Origin: JAKZRT01 sp965247915
GTDB taxonomy: Bacteria; Pseudomonadota; Alphaproteobacteria; Rhodobacterales; Rhodobacteraceae
Reading direction: 5' to 3'
DNA: 64,000 nt
Assembly (NCBI GenBank): GCA_965247915.1
Contig: OZ252048.1
Span: forward strand, 1,240,001-1,304,000
This document shows positions 26,293 to 35,129 of this stretch, one piece after another (the stretch's first letter is position 1; every line of letters starts with the position of its first letter). The position numbers were made by a program, and so were the translations under genes. The notes beneath the pieces are model-generated. The model saw only the letters and a list, made by a program, of their open reading frames with translations. It did not search any database and had not been told where the DNA came from.

Positions 26293-26322
26293 TTCGCTTT
26301 GCGTTTCGTCTGCGCCATTCGC

Positions 26323-26383
26323 GCCCCGGGCCTGATCCGGGGCCTCGCTTTTTGCGGTTGAGGTCCCGGGTCAGGCCCGGGAC
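26323..26383. repeat. large intergenic hairpin made of two inverted 24-bp repeat units
   Basis: Left arm 26323-26346 and right arm 26360-26383 are inverted copies with three mismatches, separated by 13 bases. Each arm is itself near-palindromic (core CCCGGGCCTGANCCGGG). A single related unit occurs at 33343-33366. It lies between the convergent uup and mttB genes, where it could act as a transcription barrier, but no T-tract follows. Confidence 0.75.
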
Positions 26384-26415
26384 GGAGAGATGTTCCGATC
26401 CAGACCCATCCGGCC

Positions 26416-27957
26416 TTAGTGTTTCGGCAGGTGAATGTTGAATGCGTCGCGCACCCGGGCGTCAAGGTCAGGCGGCAGGGCGGCGCGCGACCGGGTCGCC
26501 AATATCTCGTTCTTGCGGGCGGTTGCCTTGGCGATCAGATCGGGTTTGTTCATTTCGGCCCATTCCTTGGGGCTGGCGCGGTCGCCAAGTGCGGGATAGA
26601 CGTAATCGGTCTCCATGCGCGCCAGCGTCTGACCAGCGCCCAGATAATGCCCCGGACCGTCCAGGCAAACGCTGCGCATTTCCTCCAGCGCCAGTGTGTC
26701 GTCGGTGACCTCGATGCCTTTCACACAGCGCTGCGCCTGCCCCAGCAGGTCATCGCCCAGGATCAGAGATTCGTGGCAGAACCCCAACAGCGACGCGTGC
26801 ATCCCCGCCGCCTCATAGATCAGGTTCATCCCCGAAAGCCCGGCCATGACGGCCGAGCACATCGCTTCCCAGCCGGCCTGCATATCGGGCAGTTTCGAAT
26901 CCGCGGCCCCCGCCGGCGCGCCTCCGGGCAGGTCATAGAATCGGTGCATCTGGGCGCAGGCCGCAGTCAGCAGAGCCTGCTCTCCCGACCCGATTGACAT
27001 CGCTCCGGTCCGCAGATCCACCACGAACGGCCAGGTCCCGAAGATCGCGCGCGCGCCCGGCTGGATCGCGTTTACATAGACCAGCCCGGCCAGGCACTCG
27101 GCAACCGCCTGTACGATGGCGCCTGCCAGCGGCGCTGGCGCCGTCGCCCCCGACATCCCGGCGCTGAGCAGCAGGATCGGTATCCCGCCCCGGACGGTTT
27201 GCTCCAGCGACAGGCAGGCCTCAGTAGCAAACTTCATCGGCGGCACCACGAAACAGTTGGAAACCGACATGAACGGGCGCGCCCGCCATTTGTCCTCGCC
27301 ACCGGCGATCATATGCAAAAGCTCGATGCATCCCGGCACGAACTCGGGCTCGGTAAAGCTGGTGCCGATGTGCTTTGTGGTCCCCGATACGCAGGCGTAA
27401 ATCGTGTTCAGGTCCATCTCGAAGTTGTCAGCTATGTCGCGGCAGACCATCGGGCGCTGCACAAAATGAACATTATCCAGCTGATCGGCGATCCGCGCGG
27501 CGTCGAACAGATCCTGCACGGTGCTGTCGCGATAGTCGTTCGCTTCAACGTCAACAACATGAACCGCTGCCCCCGCGGTTCCGTAATAAGTCCGGGTTCC
27601 CGAAAGCGTCATGTCATGGGCCGGGTCGCGCGCCATCAAGGTGATGTCGCGCGCCGCCTTGGCCAACATGTATTCGACCAGCGCCCGGGGAAACCGGATG
27701 CGGCCATCGTCGCCCAGCACCGCACCCGCGCCGGTCAGAATCTCAACGCCGCTTTCCGGCGCATCAGCCAGGCCGATTTCCTCCAGCGCGGTCAGCGCGG
27801 TGCGGTGGATGCGCTTGACTTGCGCCTTGGTCAGGGGTTCATAGTGTCCGCCTTCAAGGCCAGGGTGCAGGGGGCGGACATCTTCGGCCAGCGGGGCCAA
27901 GCGCAGCGCGTGGCGGGCGGCGCGGCCTCCGGATCGGCGGGTGGGGGTGTCGGTCAT
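26416..27957 (-). CDS. trimethylamine methyltransferase (MttB) family protein, copy 1
   Basis: A 513-residue MttB-superfamily protein with a TIM-barrel. Family segments include LTALEEIGLADAPESG, RTYYGTAGAAVHVVD, HIGTSFTEPEFVPG and GMSGATAPAPLAGAI. The frame is continuous with no internal amber codon, so it belongs to the non-pyrrolysine group. Characterised members demethylate glycine betaine or other quaternary amines to a corrinoid protein. No corrinoid protein gene is adjacent. It ends a leftward gene group with a decarboxylase, a PEP-mutase-like enzyme and an aminotransferase. The 194 bases to the upstream decarboxylase may hold its own promoter. Confidence 0.85.
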   Translation of the reverse strand: MTDTPTRRSGGRAARHALRLAPLAEDVRPLHPGLEGGHYEPLTKAQVKRIHRTALTALEEIGLADAPESGVEILTGAGAVLGDDGRIRFPRALVEYMLAKAARDITLMARDPAHDMTLSGTRTYYGTAGAAVHVVDVEANDYRDSTVQDLFDAARIADQLDNVHFVQRPMVCRDIADNFEMDLNTIYACVSGTTKHIGTSFTEPEFVPGCIELLHMIAGGEDKWRARPFMSVSNCFVVPPMKFATEACLSLEQTVRGGIPILLLSAGMSGATAPAPLAGAIVQAVAECLAGLVYVNAIQPGARAIFGTWPFVVDLRTGAMSIGSGEQALLTAACAQMHRFYDLPGGAPAGAADSKLPDMQAGWEAMCSAVMAGLSGMNLIYEAAGMHASLLGFCHESLILGDDLLGQAQRCVKGIEVTDDTLALEEMRSVCLDGPGHYLGAGQTLARMETDYVYPALGDRASPKEWAEMNKPDLIAKATARKNEILATRSRAALPPDLDARVRDAFNIHLPKH

Positions 27958-28150
27958 GGGTCAGCTCGTATGTGCAAAGGGCGATCGGGGCAGGGCGGTC
28001 AGGCCCGCTGCGGGCGCCCGCGCGCCGCGCGACCACGGTTTGCGCCGATGGTCCGCACCACCAGCCGCAGTTTCCAATCTGAGCTGTCGCTTGCCTTTTG
28101 CATCGCGGCCAATCCTTGACCTTGCGGGGGCCAAGTCTGTTCCGTTTGCG

Positions 28151-29554
28151 TCAGGGCGTCGTTTTTGGGCCATGCGCCAACTCGCGCAGCACTTGCGCCA
28201 CGCACATCACGTCGTCGCGGGTGCAATCGAACGTGCCCACGGCCACGCGAATGACAAACCGCCCCTGATGCCGGGTCTGGGTCAGATAGACCGTGCCGTC
28301 GTCGTTGATGCGTTGCAAAAGAGACTTGGTTGACTTGTCGTCGCGCATCGCGAAGGTAAAAAGCCCCAGCACCGGTTCAGTGATGATCTCAATTCCGTCC
28401 ATCGCCCGTATGATCTCGGCCAATTCGGCGCACCAGGCAACGTGGTTGCGCTTGCGCGTCCGCAGACCCTCAAGCCCATAAGCGCGCAGCACAAACCAGA
28501 TTTTCAGCGCCCGGAACCTGCGGCCAAGCGGGACGGTCCAGTCGTTGAAATCGGTCACGGTGCCAACCTGGCCCAAAGTGCGCAGATATTCGGGCTGCAT
28601 CCCCAGAGTTCTAATCTGGGGGCCTGGGTCGGCCAGAAATTGAACTGCCCCGTCGAACTGAACTCCAAGCCCTTTGTAGGGGTTCACGACGATGCTGTCG
28701 GCATCGTCGACCCCGGCCCACAGATGGCGAAACTCGGGTGCCACCATAAAATTCCCGGCCCAGGCCGCATCAACATGGGTCCAGAGGTCGTGCGCGCGGG
28801 CAACTTTCACGCACTCGGCCACCGGGTCAAACGCCCCGATCGAAGTGCCGCCCGCGCAGATCACCACGCCTGCGGGCGTGAACCCGGCGTCCAGATCGTT
28901 GCGGATCGCCGCATCCAGCGCGCCCGGGTCCATTCCGTTGTCGTCCCGTGTGGCAATCTTGACCAGATTATTCTGCCCGATCCCGGCGATCCTGACGGCC
29001 TTATCAACCGACGAATGGGTCTCGGCGCTGGCATAAATCCGCAGGCGCGGCCCGGAACTGAGCCCGTCCTCGATCCCCGACCACCCGAGCGCTCGCTCGC
29101 GCATGGTGAGCACCGCGCACAGCGTCGCCTCGGTGGCGCTGCCGTGGATTGTTCCGGTGAAACCTGCGCGCAGCCCAAAGGCCTGGCGCAGCCACTGCAC
29201 TATCACCTCTTCCATTTCGGTGGCCGCTGGCGAAGTCTGCCACAACATACCGTTGACAGCCATCGCGTTGGCAAGTTGCTCCGCCAGCATCGAAGCCGGA
29301 GAGGCGTCGGTGTTAAAATATGCAAAGAACCGGGGATGCTGCCAATGGGTCATGGCGCCCGGCACGATGGCTTGGAAATCGGCCAGAATTGTGTCGGTGT
29401 TTTCGGCGGCCTCGGGCGGCGCGGCGGGAAGCGCGGCCGCCACCGCGCCCGGTTCAGTTTGCGCCCGCACCGGGCGGTCGCGCAGGCCCGCGTGATAGTC
29501 GCGCACCCAGTCGGCGGCGCGCTTGGAAAGCCGGTTCAGCTCGTCGTGGTCCAT
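28151..29554 (-). CDS. PLP-dependent group II (aromatic-L-amino-acid-type) decarboxylase
   Basis: About 467 residues. The stacking His is in ASAETHSSVDKA, the Asp that pairs with the pyridine nitrogen in WTHVDAAWAG, and the Schiff-base Lys in VVNPYKGLGVQFDG. In the typical enzymes this last motif is NPHKW, so His-to-Tyr and Trp-to-Gly changes stand next to the Lys. The N-terminus (WQHPRFFAYFNTDASPASML) fits this family. The substrate may be an aromatic amino acid or a related compound; the changed active-site motif makes that uncertain. Start at 29554 (MDHDELNRLSKRAADW), with an ATG three codons upstream also possible. Confidence 0.82.
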   Translation of the reverse strand: MDHDELNRLSKRAADWVRDYHAGLRDRPVRAQTEPGAVAAALPAAPPEAAENTDTILADFQAIVPGAMTHWQHPRFFAYFNTDASPASMLAEQLANAMAVNGMLWQTSPAATEMEEVIVQWLRQAFGLRAGFTGTIHGSATEATLCAVLTMRERALGWSGIEDGLSSGPRLRIYASAETHSSVDKAVRIAGIGQNNLVKIATRDDNGMDPGALDAAIRNDLDAGFTPAGVVICAGGTSIGAFDPVAECVKVARAHDLWTHVDAAWAGNFMVAPEFRHLWAGVDDADSIVVNPYKGLGVQFDGAVQFLADPGPQIRTLGMQPEYLRTLGQVGTVTDFNDWTVPLGRRFRALKIWFVLRAYGLEGLRTRKRNHVAWCAELAEIIRAMDGIEIITEPVLGLFTFAMRDDKSTKSLLQRINDDGTVYLTQTRHQGRFVIRVAVGTFDCTRDDVMCVAQVLRELAHGPKTTP

Positions 29555-29599
29555 GGGGCGCATTTGGGCATGGGGCAAGCGGCGTTGCAAGGCGCGGCT

Positions 29600-30421
29600 T
29601 TATCCGCCGCCGAATGCCAGATCGTCGATGACACGCCCCGGCACCCGTGGCGCAAGCGATGAAAAATCCCCCCGTTCAAGCATCGCTTTGCCGGCCTCAT
29701 AAGCGGTGGCCTGCATCGCCCTCGCCAGCGCCGAACCCACCGAAATGCGCGACACACCGGCGGCCGCGAAATCGGCGCGGCTGGGCCGCGTGAACGGACC
29801 GGCCGCAAGCGCATTAACCGGTTTTTCGGTGGTCGCACAGACCCGGGCCAGTTCTTCCATCGACGGCGGCATCGGCACATAAAGGCAATCGGCCCCGGCG
29901 GCGTCAAAGGCGCGGATGCGCGCCACGGCCTCGGCCATGTCGTAGGCGCCGTTCATCACCCCATCGGCGCGCGCCACCAGGACGAAATCGCCGCTCAGGG
30001 CACGCGCCGCAGAAGCCGCCGCGCGGATGCGCTCGACAGCCAGGTCAAAGCCATATGGCCCGCCGCCCGGCATGTCGGTGTCCTCGATCGATATACCCGC
30101 CAGCCCGATCTCGGCTGCCAGTTGCACGGTCCGGGCGACGGTCTCGGGCGCGGCGCCATAGCCGTTCTCGAAGTCGCCCGAAACCGGAAAGTTGACGGCC
30201 TCGACCAGGCTTTGCGCATGGGCCAGCGCTTCGTCGAGGATCACATGCCCCATGTCCGGCCGTCCCAGTGTGAAGGCATGCGCCGCCGAGGATGTGGCGA
30301 TGGCCTGCGCGCCCAGCGCGGCCATCAGCATGGCCAGCCCCGCGTCGTGGACGTTGGCTAGAACAAACGGGTCGCCGGGGCAGTGCAGGGCGCGAAACCG
30401 GGCGCCGATTTCGCTGGTCAT
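29600..30421 (-). CDS. isocitrate lyase/PEP mutase superfamily protein
   Basis: A 273-residue TIM-barrel enzyme. The metal-binding motif appears as SGDFENGYG (DxDxGYG type with Glu for the second Asp), followed by GISIEDTDMPGG, VLVARADG and KPVNALAAGPFT. Members cleave or form C-C or P-C bonds next to a carboxylate, for example 2-methylisocitrate lyase or oxaloacetate decarboxylase. The exact reaction is unknown. Its ATG overlaps the aminotransferase stop (ATGA), so the two are co-translated. Confidence 0.82.
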   Translation of the reverse strand: MTSEIGARFRALHCPGDPFVLANVHDAGLAMLMAALGAQAIATSSAAHAFTLGRPDMGHVILDEALAHAQSLVEAVNFPVSGDFENGYGAAPETVARTVQLAAEIGLAGISIEDTDMPGGGPYGFDLAVERIRAAASAARALSGDFVLVARADGVMNGAYDMAEAVARIRAFDAAGADCLYVPMPPSMEELARVCATTEKPVNALAAGPFTRPSRADFAAAGVSRISVGSALARAMQATAYEAGKAMLERGDFSSLAPRVPGRVIDDLAFGGG

Positions 30422-31587
30422 GGCGGCGCTCCGGCAAAATCGAGCAGGGTCTTGAGCGCCGTAAGAAACCGGTCGTCGGCAATCGTCATCGCCACCCGAA
30501 CGTGACCTGCGGCGGCGGCCCCGAAACTCTCGCCCGGCATCACCGCGATCCGGTGGTCGTCCAGCAATCGCGCCGCAAATTCCTTGCCGCCGAGACCAGT
30601 GGCGCGGATGTCCAGCATCAGATACATCGCCCCCGAGGGCGGCAGCGCGCGCACTACGTTCTGGCCCGCGATCAGCGCCATCGCGGCGTCGCGGCGGCGG
30701 GCAAACGGGACCGCGACCGCTTCTTCCAACGCCGTGCCCTGGTTCAGCGCAAACAAGGCCGCATCCTGCACAAACCCGGCGACGCCGTAGTTGGTGCAGG
30801 TCGAAAGACCGATCAGTTGCGCGATCATGTCCGCCGGACCGGCGATCCACCCCACCCGGCTGCCGGTCATCGCGTGGCTTTTCGACATCGACCCGATCAC
30901 CAGTGTCCGCTCAACCATGCCCGGCAGGGTGCGGGGCGAAATATGCGCGCCTTCCCAGACCTGCGTCTCGTAAACCTCGTCCGAAATCAGCCACAGGTCA
31001 TGGTCGCGGGCCACGCGCGCGATGCCCTCCAGTGTGGCGCGGCTGTAAACCCCGCCGGTCGGATTGTTCGGCGAATTTATCAACAGCGACCGCGCACCGC
31101 CCGCCTGCGCCGCAATGGCTTCGGCGCGCGGCTGAAACCCGTCGCGCGACCGCGCCGCAACCGGCACCCCTACAGCCCCGGCGGCGCGGATCGTGCCCGG
31201 ATAGGTGGCGTAATAGGGGTCGATAAAGAGCGCCCGGTCGCCCGCCTCGCAGGTCGCCATATGGGCCGCGAACAACGCCGCCTGACCGCCCGCAGTAATC
31301 AGGATGTTGTCGCGCGCCGTGGCGACCCCAGTGCGCTCTGTGATCCGCGCCGCCACCGCATCGCGCAGGCCTGCTACCCCCGGCACCAGGGCATAACCGG
31401 TGTTCCCGCCGTGCGCCGAAGCATGCATCGCATTCAATATTGCCGGATCGGTGCGAATGTCGTGCTCGCCGATGGTCAATTCGGTGACCGGCTCCCCTGC
31501 AGCGACCATCCGGCGCGCGCAGTAAAACAGCCCCCAGCCATCGTCGCCGCCCTGATTGAGGCGGGCCAGCCTTTTTGACACCTGCAT
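30418..31587 (-). CDS. class I/II pyridoxal-phosphate aminotransferase
   Basis: About 389 residues, fold-type I. It has NTGYALVPGVAGLRDAVA, INSPNNPTGGVYS, LISDEVYE and the PLP Lys in SMSKSHAMTGSRVGW, plus the C-terminal carboxylate-binding Arg in GHVRVAMT. It transfers amino groups between an amino acid and 2-oxo acid; specificity cannot be told. The ATG at 31587 (MQVSKRL) is favoured over an ATG ten codons upstream. It heads the leftward group and is divergent from cysS. Confidence 0.85.
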   Translation of the reverse strand: MQVSKRLARLNQGGDDGWGLFYCARRMVAAGEPVTELTIGEHDIRTDPAILNAMHASAHGGNTGYALVPGVAGLRDAVAARITERTGVATARDNILITAGGQAALFAAHMATCEAGDRALFIDPYYATYPGTIRAAGAVGVPVAARSRDGFQPRAEAIAAQAGGARSLLINSPNNPTGGVYSRATLEGIARVARDHDLWLISDEVYETQVWEGAHISPRTLPGMVERTLVIGSMSKSHAMTGSRVGWIAGPADMIAQLIGLSTCTNYGVAGFVQDAALFALNQGTALEEAVAVPFARRRDAAMALIAGQNVVRALPPSGAMYLMLDIRATGLGGKEFAARLLDDHRIAVMPGESFGAAAAGHVRVAMTIADDRFLTALKTLLDFAGAPP

Positions 31588-31687
31588 GATTGCCGCTCCT
31601 TGGCGCGTGTGGCGCATAGGCCATCACGCACCGGCGGGATTCGCAAGGCGCTTGGCAACGCAGGCCCCGTGCGCTAGAAGGCCCTCC

Positions 31688-31732
31688 ATGAAAACCACCG
31701 CGATCATCATTGCGATTTGCATTACCTGCTGA
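31688..31732 (+). CDS. candidate 14-residue leader peptide upstream of cysS
   Basis: The frame ATG 31688 to TGA 31732 encodes MKTTAIIIAICITC. A Shine-Dalgarno-like AGAAGG (31676-31681) ends 6 bases before the ATG. Alternatively, TTGGCA and TAGAAG with 17-base spacing could be -35/-10 boxes that place the transcript start at the ATG, as for leaderless attenuator peptides in alphaproteobacteria. Two Cys codons lie at positions 11 and 14, the last before the stop, and cysS starts 84 bases downstream. Five Ile codons are also present. It is too short for statistics. Attenuation is inference. Confidence 0.45.
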   Translation: MKTTAIIIAICITC

Positions 31733-31815
31733 CATCGCCGCGCGGGTCTTCACTGGTTTTCTTCCCCACATTCAGTTGATAAGCCCGCCGCGAGGCCAGC
31801 CGTGCGAGGAGGACT

Positions 31816-33321
31816 ATGAGCATCAGGCTCTATAACACCGCGACCCGCTCGAAAGTTCCTTTCGAGCCGCTCGATGCGTCGGATGTGCGGATGTATGTCT
31901 GCGGTCCGACGGTCTATGACCGCGCCCATCTGGGAAACGCGCGTCCGGCGGTGGTGTTTGACGTGCTCTACCGGCTGTTGCGCCATGAATATGGCTCGGA
32001 CCACGTCACTTATGTGCGCAATATCACCGACATAGACGACAAGATTAACGCGCGGGCGACTGAGATCGGGCGGCCAATTAGCGAGATCACGGACGAGACT
32101 TCCCGTTGGTACATCGATGATATGACAGAACTCGGAAACCTTGAACCAAACCAAATGCCCCGCGCTACCGATTATATCGCCCAGATGCAGGCGATGATCA
32201 CCGGGCTGATCGCGCGCGGCCACGCCTACGAGGCCGAGGGCCATGTGCTTTTCCGCGTCCGGTCCTATGCCGATTATGGCGCTTTGTCGGGCCGGTCGGT
32301 TGACGACATGATCGCCGGCGCGCGGGTCGAGGTGGCGCCATATAAGGAAGACGCGATGGATTTCGTGCTGTGGAAGCCGTCCACAAACGACCTGCCGGGG
32401 TGGGCGTCGCCCTGGGGCCCCAATAATGGTCGTGGCCGCCCGGGCTGGCACATCGAATGCTCGGCGATGGCGCGCGAATTGCTGGGTGAAACCTTCGACA
32501 TCCACGGCGGTGGCAACGACCTCACCTTCCCGCACCACGAAAACGAAATCGCCCAGTCGCGGTGCATGGGCCACGGTTTCGCGCGGGTCTGGATGCACAA
32601 CGAAATGCTGCAGGTCGAGGGCAAGAAAATGTCCAAATCCCTCGGCAATTTCTTCACCGTGCGCGATTTGCTGGATGATGGCGTCCCGGGCGAGGTGATC
32701 CGCTTCGTGATGCTTTCCACGCATTACCGCAAGCCGATGGATTGGACGGAAAGGAAGCGGGAGGAGGCGGAATCGACGCTGCGGAAGTGGCGGAACACGA
32801 TTAACGGACTGGAGTTCATAGCTGTTCCCGGCGCGCCAAACGCGGGACGTTGGAGTATTTTCGACGCCTTGGGAAATGACCTAAATACTCCATTGGCTAT
32901 GAAGCGCTTGGGCTCTTTGGCGCGAATTGCAGCACAAGGCGACAAAGCGCACAAGCGATGGCTTAAAGAGTCGGCAATGGCCCTCGGACTTCTGACCGAG
33001 GAAATGGGAAATTGGGAGTGGCGAAAAATCTTTGTATCCGCAGCAGCGCGAGAGCGTGGGACGTTAAAAGCGGTTGTGAATGCGCAGATTTACTTCCACG
33101 GCAAGCCCGTCGATTTTCGTGATGAGCACCTAATACAGGTCGAAGCCCTTATTGCCCGTCGCAATGAAGCGAAGCGGAAGGGAGACTTTCAATTGGCGGA
33201 TGATATTCGTTCAGGTTTAGCTGGAGCCGGAATTGAAGTTCGAGATAAAAAGGACGGAACAATTTGGGCGCTTACACCTCAATTTGACGCCTCGAAATTA
33301 GAAACGGCTCTCAAATCATGA
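31816..33321 (+). CDS. cysS: cysteinyl-tRNA synthetase
   Basis: A 501-residue class I synthetase. The zinc Cys is in VCGPTVYDRAHLGNAR with the HIGH motif as HLGN, further zinc ligands are in WHIECSAM and FPHHENEIAQS, and KMSKS is exact. It charges tRNA-Cys. A strong GAGGAGGA lies just before the ATG. From about base 32870 to the end, the codons turn AT-rich (many AAA, GAA, ATT, TTA) and unlike the first two thirds and the neighbouring genes. The protein remains in frame, so the C-terminal third may come from another source. Confidence 0.93.
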   Translation: MSIRLYNTATRSKVPFEPLDASDVRMYVCGPTVYDRAHLGNARPAVVFDVLYRLLRHEYGSDHVTYVRNITDIDDKINARATEIGRPISEITDETSRWYIDDMTELGNLEPNQMPRATDYIAQMQAMITGLIARGHAYEAEGHVLFRVRSYADYGALSGRSVDDMIAGARVEVAPYKEDAMDFVLWKPSTNDLPGWASPWGPNNGRGRPGWHIECSAMARELLGETFDIHGGGNDLTFPHHENEIAQSRCMGHGFARVWMHNEMLQVEGKKMSKSLGNFFTVRDLLDDGVPGEVIRFVMLSTHYRKPMDWTERKREEAESTLRKWRNTINGLEFIAVPGAPNAGRWSIFDALGNDLNTPLAMKRLGSLARIAAQGDKAHKRWLKESAMALGLLTEEMGNWEWRKIFVSAAARERGTLKAVVNAQIYFHGKPVDFRDEHLIQVEALIARRNEAKRKGDFQLADDIRSGLAGAGIEVRDKKDGTIWALTPQFDASKLETALKS

Positions 33322-33342
33322 CGCGCGCCCAGTGCCACCCGC

Positions 33343-33366
33343 GTCCCGGACATGATCCGGGACCTC
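33343..33366. repeat. dispersed near-palindromic repeat unit, copy related to 26323-26383
   Basis: This 24-base unit (core GTCCCGGACATGATCCGGGAC followed by CTC, read in two halves around ATGAT) matches the arms at 26323-26346 and 26360-26383 with few differences. It lies 22 bases after the cysS stop and can fold into a hairpin. No T-tract follows. Confidence 0.7.
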
Positions 33367-33464
33367 TGCCCGCACTCCGTCCCGTGAATATGTGCGGGCA
33401 TACGATCTTTCCGATTCAGGGTTGCCCAAGGATATATACTAATAAAACCAACATGTTAACTCGC

Positions 33465-33480
33465 TGCTCAACCTTGAGCA
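33465..33480. promoter_or_regulatory. 16-bp palindrome upstream of cimA, same sequence as upstream of nuoA
   Basis: TGCTCAACCTTGAGCA is a perfect inverted repeat around CC. Its reverse complement is identical to the 16-base core at 54968-54983. It ends 20 bases before the cimA ATG in an AT-rich stretch. It could be an operator, or a small hairpin in the 5' leader. Confidence 0.5.
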
Positions 33481-33499
33481 ACTGCCCGGGGACACACCC

Positions 33500-35119
33500 A
33501 TGACCCGCGAACCCCTCTCGATCTTCGACACCACCCTGCGCGACGGCCAGCAGACCCAGGGGGTTCAGTTTTCGACCGCCGAGAAGGTCAGGATTGCCGA
33601 GGCCCTCGATGCCCTCGGGGTAGATTACATCGAAGGCGGCTGGCCGGGCGCCAACCCGACCGATTCTGAGTTTTTCGCCTCGCCCCCAAAGACCCGCGCC
33701 AAGCTGACGGCCTTCGGCATGACCAAGCGAAGCGGCCGGTCGGCCGCGAACGACGAGGTGCTGGCGGCGGTGATGAACGCCGGCACGGCCCAAGTCTGTC
33801 TGGTCGGCAAGACCCATGATTTCCACGTCACCGCCGCCCTTGGGATCGGCCTCGACGACAACCTCGACAACATCGCCAAATCCATCGCCCATATCGTGGT
33901 GCAAGGGCGCGAGGCGCTCTTTGACGCCGAGCATTTCTTTGACGGCTACAAGGCCAACCCAGACTACGCCCTGGCCTGCGCCCGCGCCGCCTATGACGCC
34001 GGGGCCAGATGGGTGGTTCTGTGCGACACCAATGGCGGCACCCTGCCCGCCGAAATCGGGCGTATCACGGCGCTGGTGATCGCGTCGGGCATCCCCGGGA
34101 CCCATCTGGGCATCCACACCCACAATGACACCGGCAACGCGGTGGCCGCCAGCTTGGCCGCGGTCGAGGCTGGCGCGCGGCAGATCCAGGGCACGCTCAA
34201 CGGGCTCGGCGAACGCTGTGGCAACGCCAATCTGACCACGCTGATCCCGACGCTCATGCTAAAGGAACCCTTTGCCAGCCAATTTGACACCGGCGTGACC
34301 AAGGCCGCGCTCAAACGCCTGATCCGCACCAGCCGGATGCTCGACGACATCCTCAACCGGGTGCCCGACAAATCCGCCGCCTACGTCGGGTCCAGCGCTT
34401 TCGCCCACAAGGCCGGCCTGCACGCCAGCGCCATCGTCAAGGATCCGGCGACCTACGAACATATCGACCCCGGCTTGGTCGGCAACGCGCGCATCATTCC
34501 GATGTCGAACCAGGCCGGTCAGTCGAACCTGCGCCAGCGTCTCAGCGAGGCGGGCATCGAGGTCGACAAGGCCGACCCGCGCCTTGCCGCAATCCTTGAC
34601 GACGTGAAGGATCGCGAGGATCGCGGCTATTCCTACGACACCGCGCAGGCGTCGTTCGAGCTGCTGGCGCGCCGCGCGCTCGGCCTGTTGCCGCAATTCT
34701 TCGAGGTCAAGCGCTATCGTGTCAGCGTCGAGCGCCGCAAGAACAGGCGGGGCGAAATTGTATCGCTTTCCGAGGCGGTGGTGGTCGTGAAGATCGACGG
34801 GCAACGGATGCTGAGCGTCAGCGAAAGCGAAGGCCCGGACGGGGCGGATCAGGGCCCCGTGAACGCGCTCAGCCGCGCGCTCCAAAAAGACCTGGGCAAA
34901 TACCAGAGCCTGATAGACGACATGCGGCTGGTCGATTTCAAGGTGCGCATCACCTCGGGCGGCACCGAGGCCGTGACCCGCGTCGTTATCGACAGCGAAG
35001 ACGGACAAGGGCGGCGCTGGTCGACCGTGGGCGTGTCGCCCAATATCGTCGACGCCTCGTTCGAGGCACTGCTCGATGCCATTACCTGGAAGCTGGCCCG
35101 CGACGGTGCCGCCGGTTGA
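33500..35119 (+). CDS. cimA: (R)-citramalate synthase
   Basis: A 539-residue DRE-TIM metallolyase. The signature IFDTTLRDGQQTQGVQFS is N-terminal, GIHTHNDTGNAVAASLAAVEAG supplies the metal-binding His pair, and GTLNGLGERCGNANL follows. The C-terminal LeuA-like regulatory domain (from about residue 380) is present. The long form and ADRASEE-free N-terminus match CimA rather than isopropylmalate synthase. It condenses acetyl-CoA and pyruvate in the pyruvate route to isoleucine. A palindrome at 33465-33480 lies just upstream. The next gene starts 11 bases after the stop. Confidence 0.9.
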   Translation: MTREPLSIFDTTLRDGQQTQGVQFSTAEKVRIAEALDALGVDYIEGGWPGANPTDSEFFASPPKTRAKLTAFGMTKRSGRSAANDEVLAAVMNAGTAQVCLVGKTHDFHVTAALGIGLDDNLDNIAKSIAHIVVQGREALFDAEHFFDGYKANPDYALACARAAYDAGARWVVLCDTNGGTLPAEIGRITALVIASGIPGTHLGIHTHNDTGNAVAASLAAVEAGARQIQGTLNGLGERCGNANLTTLIPTLMLKEPFASQFDTGVTKAALKRLIRTSRMLDDILNRVPDKSAAYVGSSAFAHKAGLHASAIVKDPATYEHIDPGLVGNARIIPMSNQAGQSNLRQRLSEAGIEVDKADPRLAAILDDVKDREDRGYSYDTAQASFELLARRALGLLPQFFEVKRYRVSVERRKNRRGEIVSLSEAVVVVKIDGQRMLSVSESEGPDGADQGPVNALSRALQKDLGKYQSLIDDMRLVDFKVRITSGGTEAVTRVVIDSEDGQGRRWSTVGVSPNIVDASFEALLDAITWKLARDGAAG

Positions 35120-35129
35120 GCGCCCCGCC

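Noticed and set aside
28442..29662. Plus-strand frame of 406 codons opposite the decarboxylase gene
   Set aside because: It is a shadow of the PLP decarboxylase, with no motif of its own.
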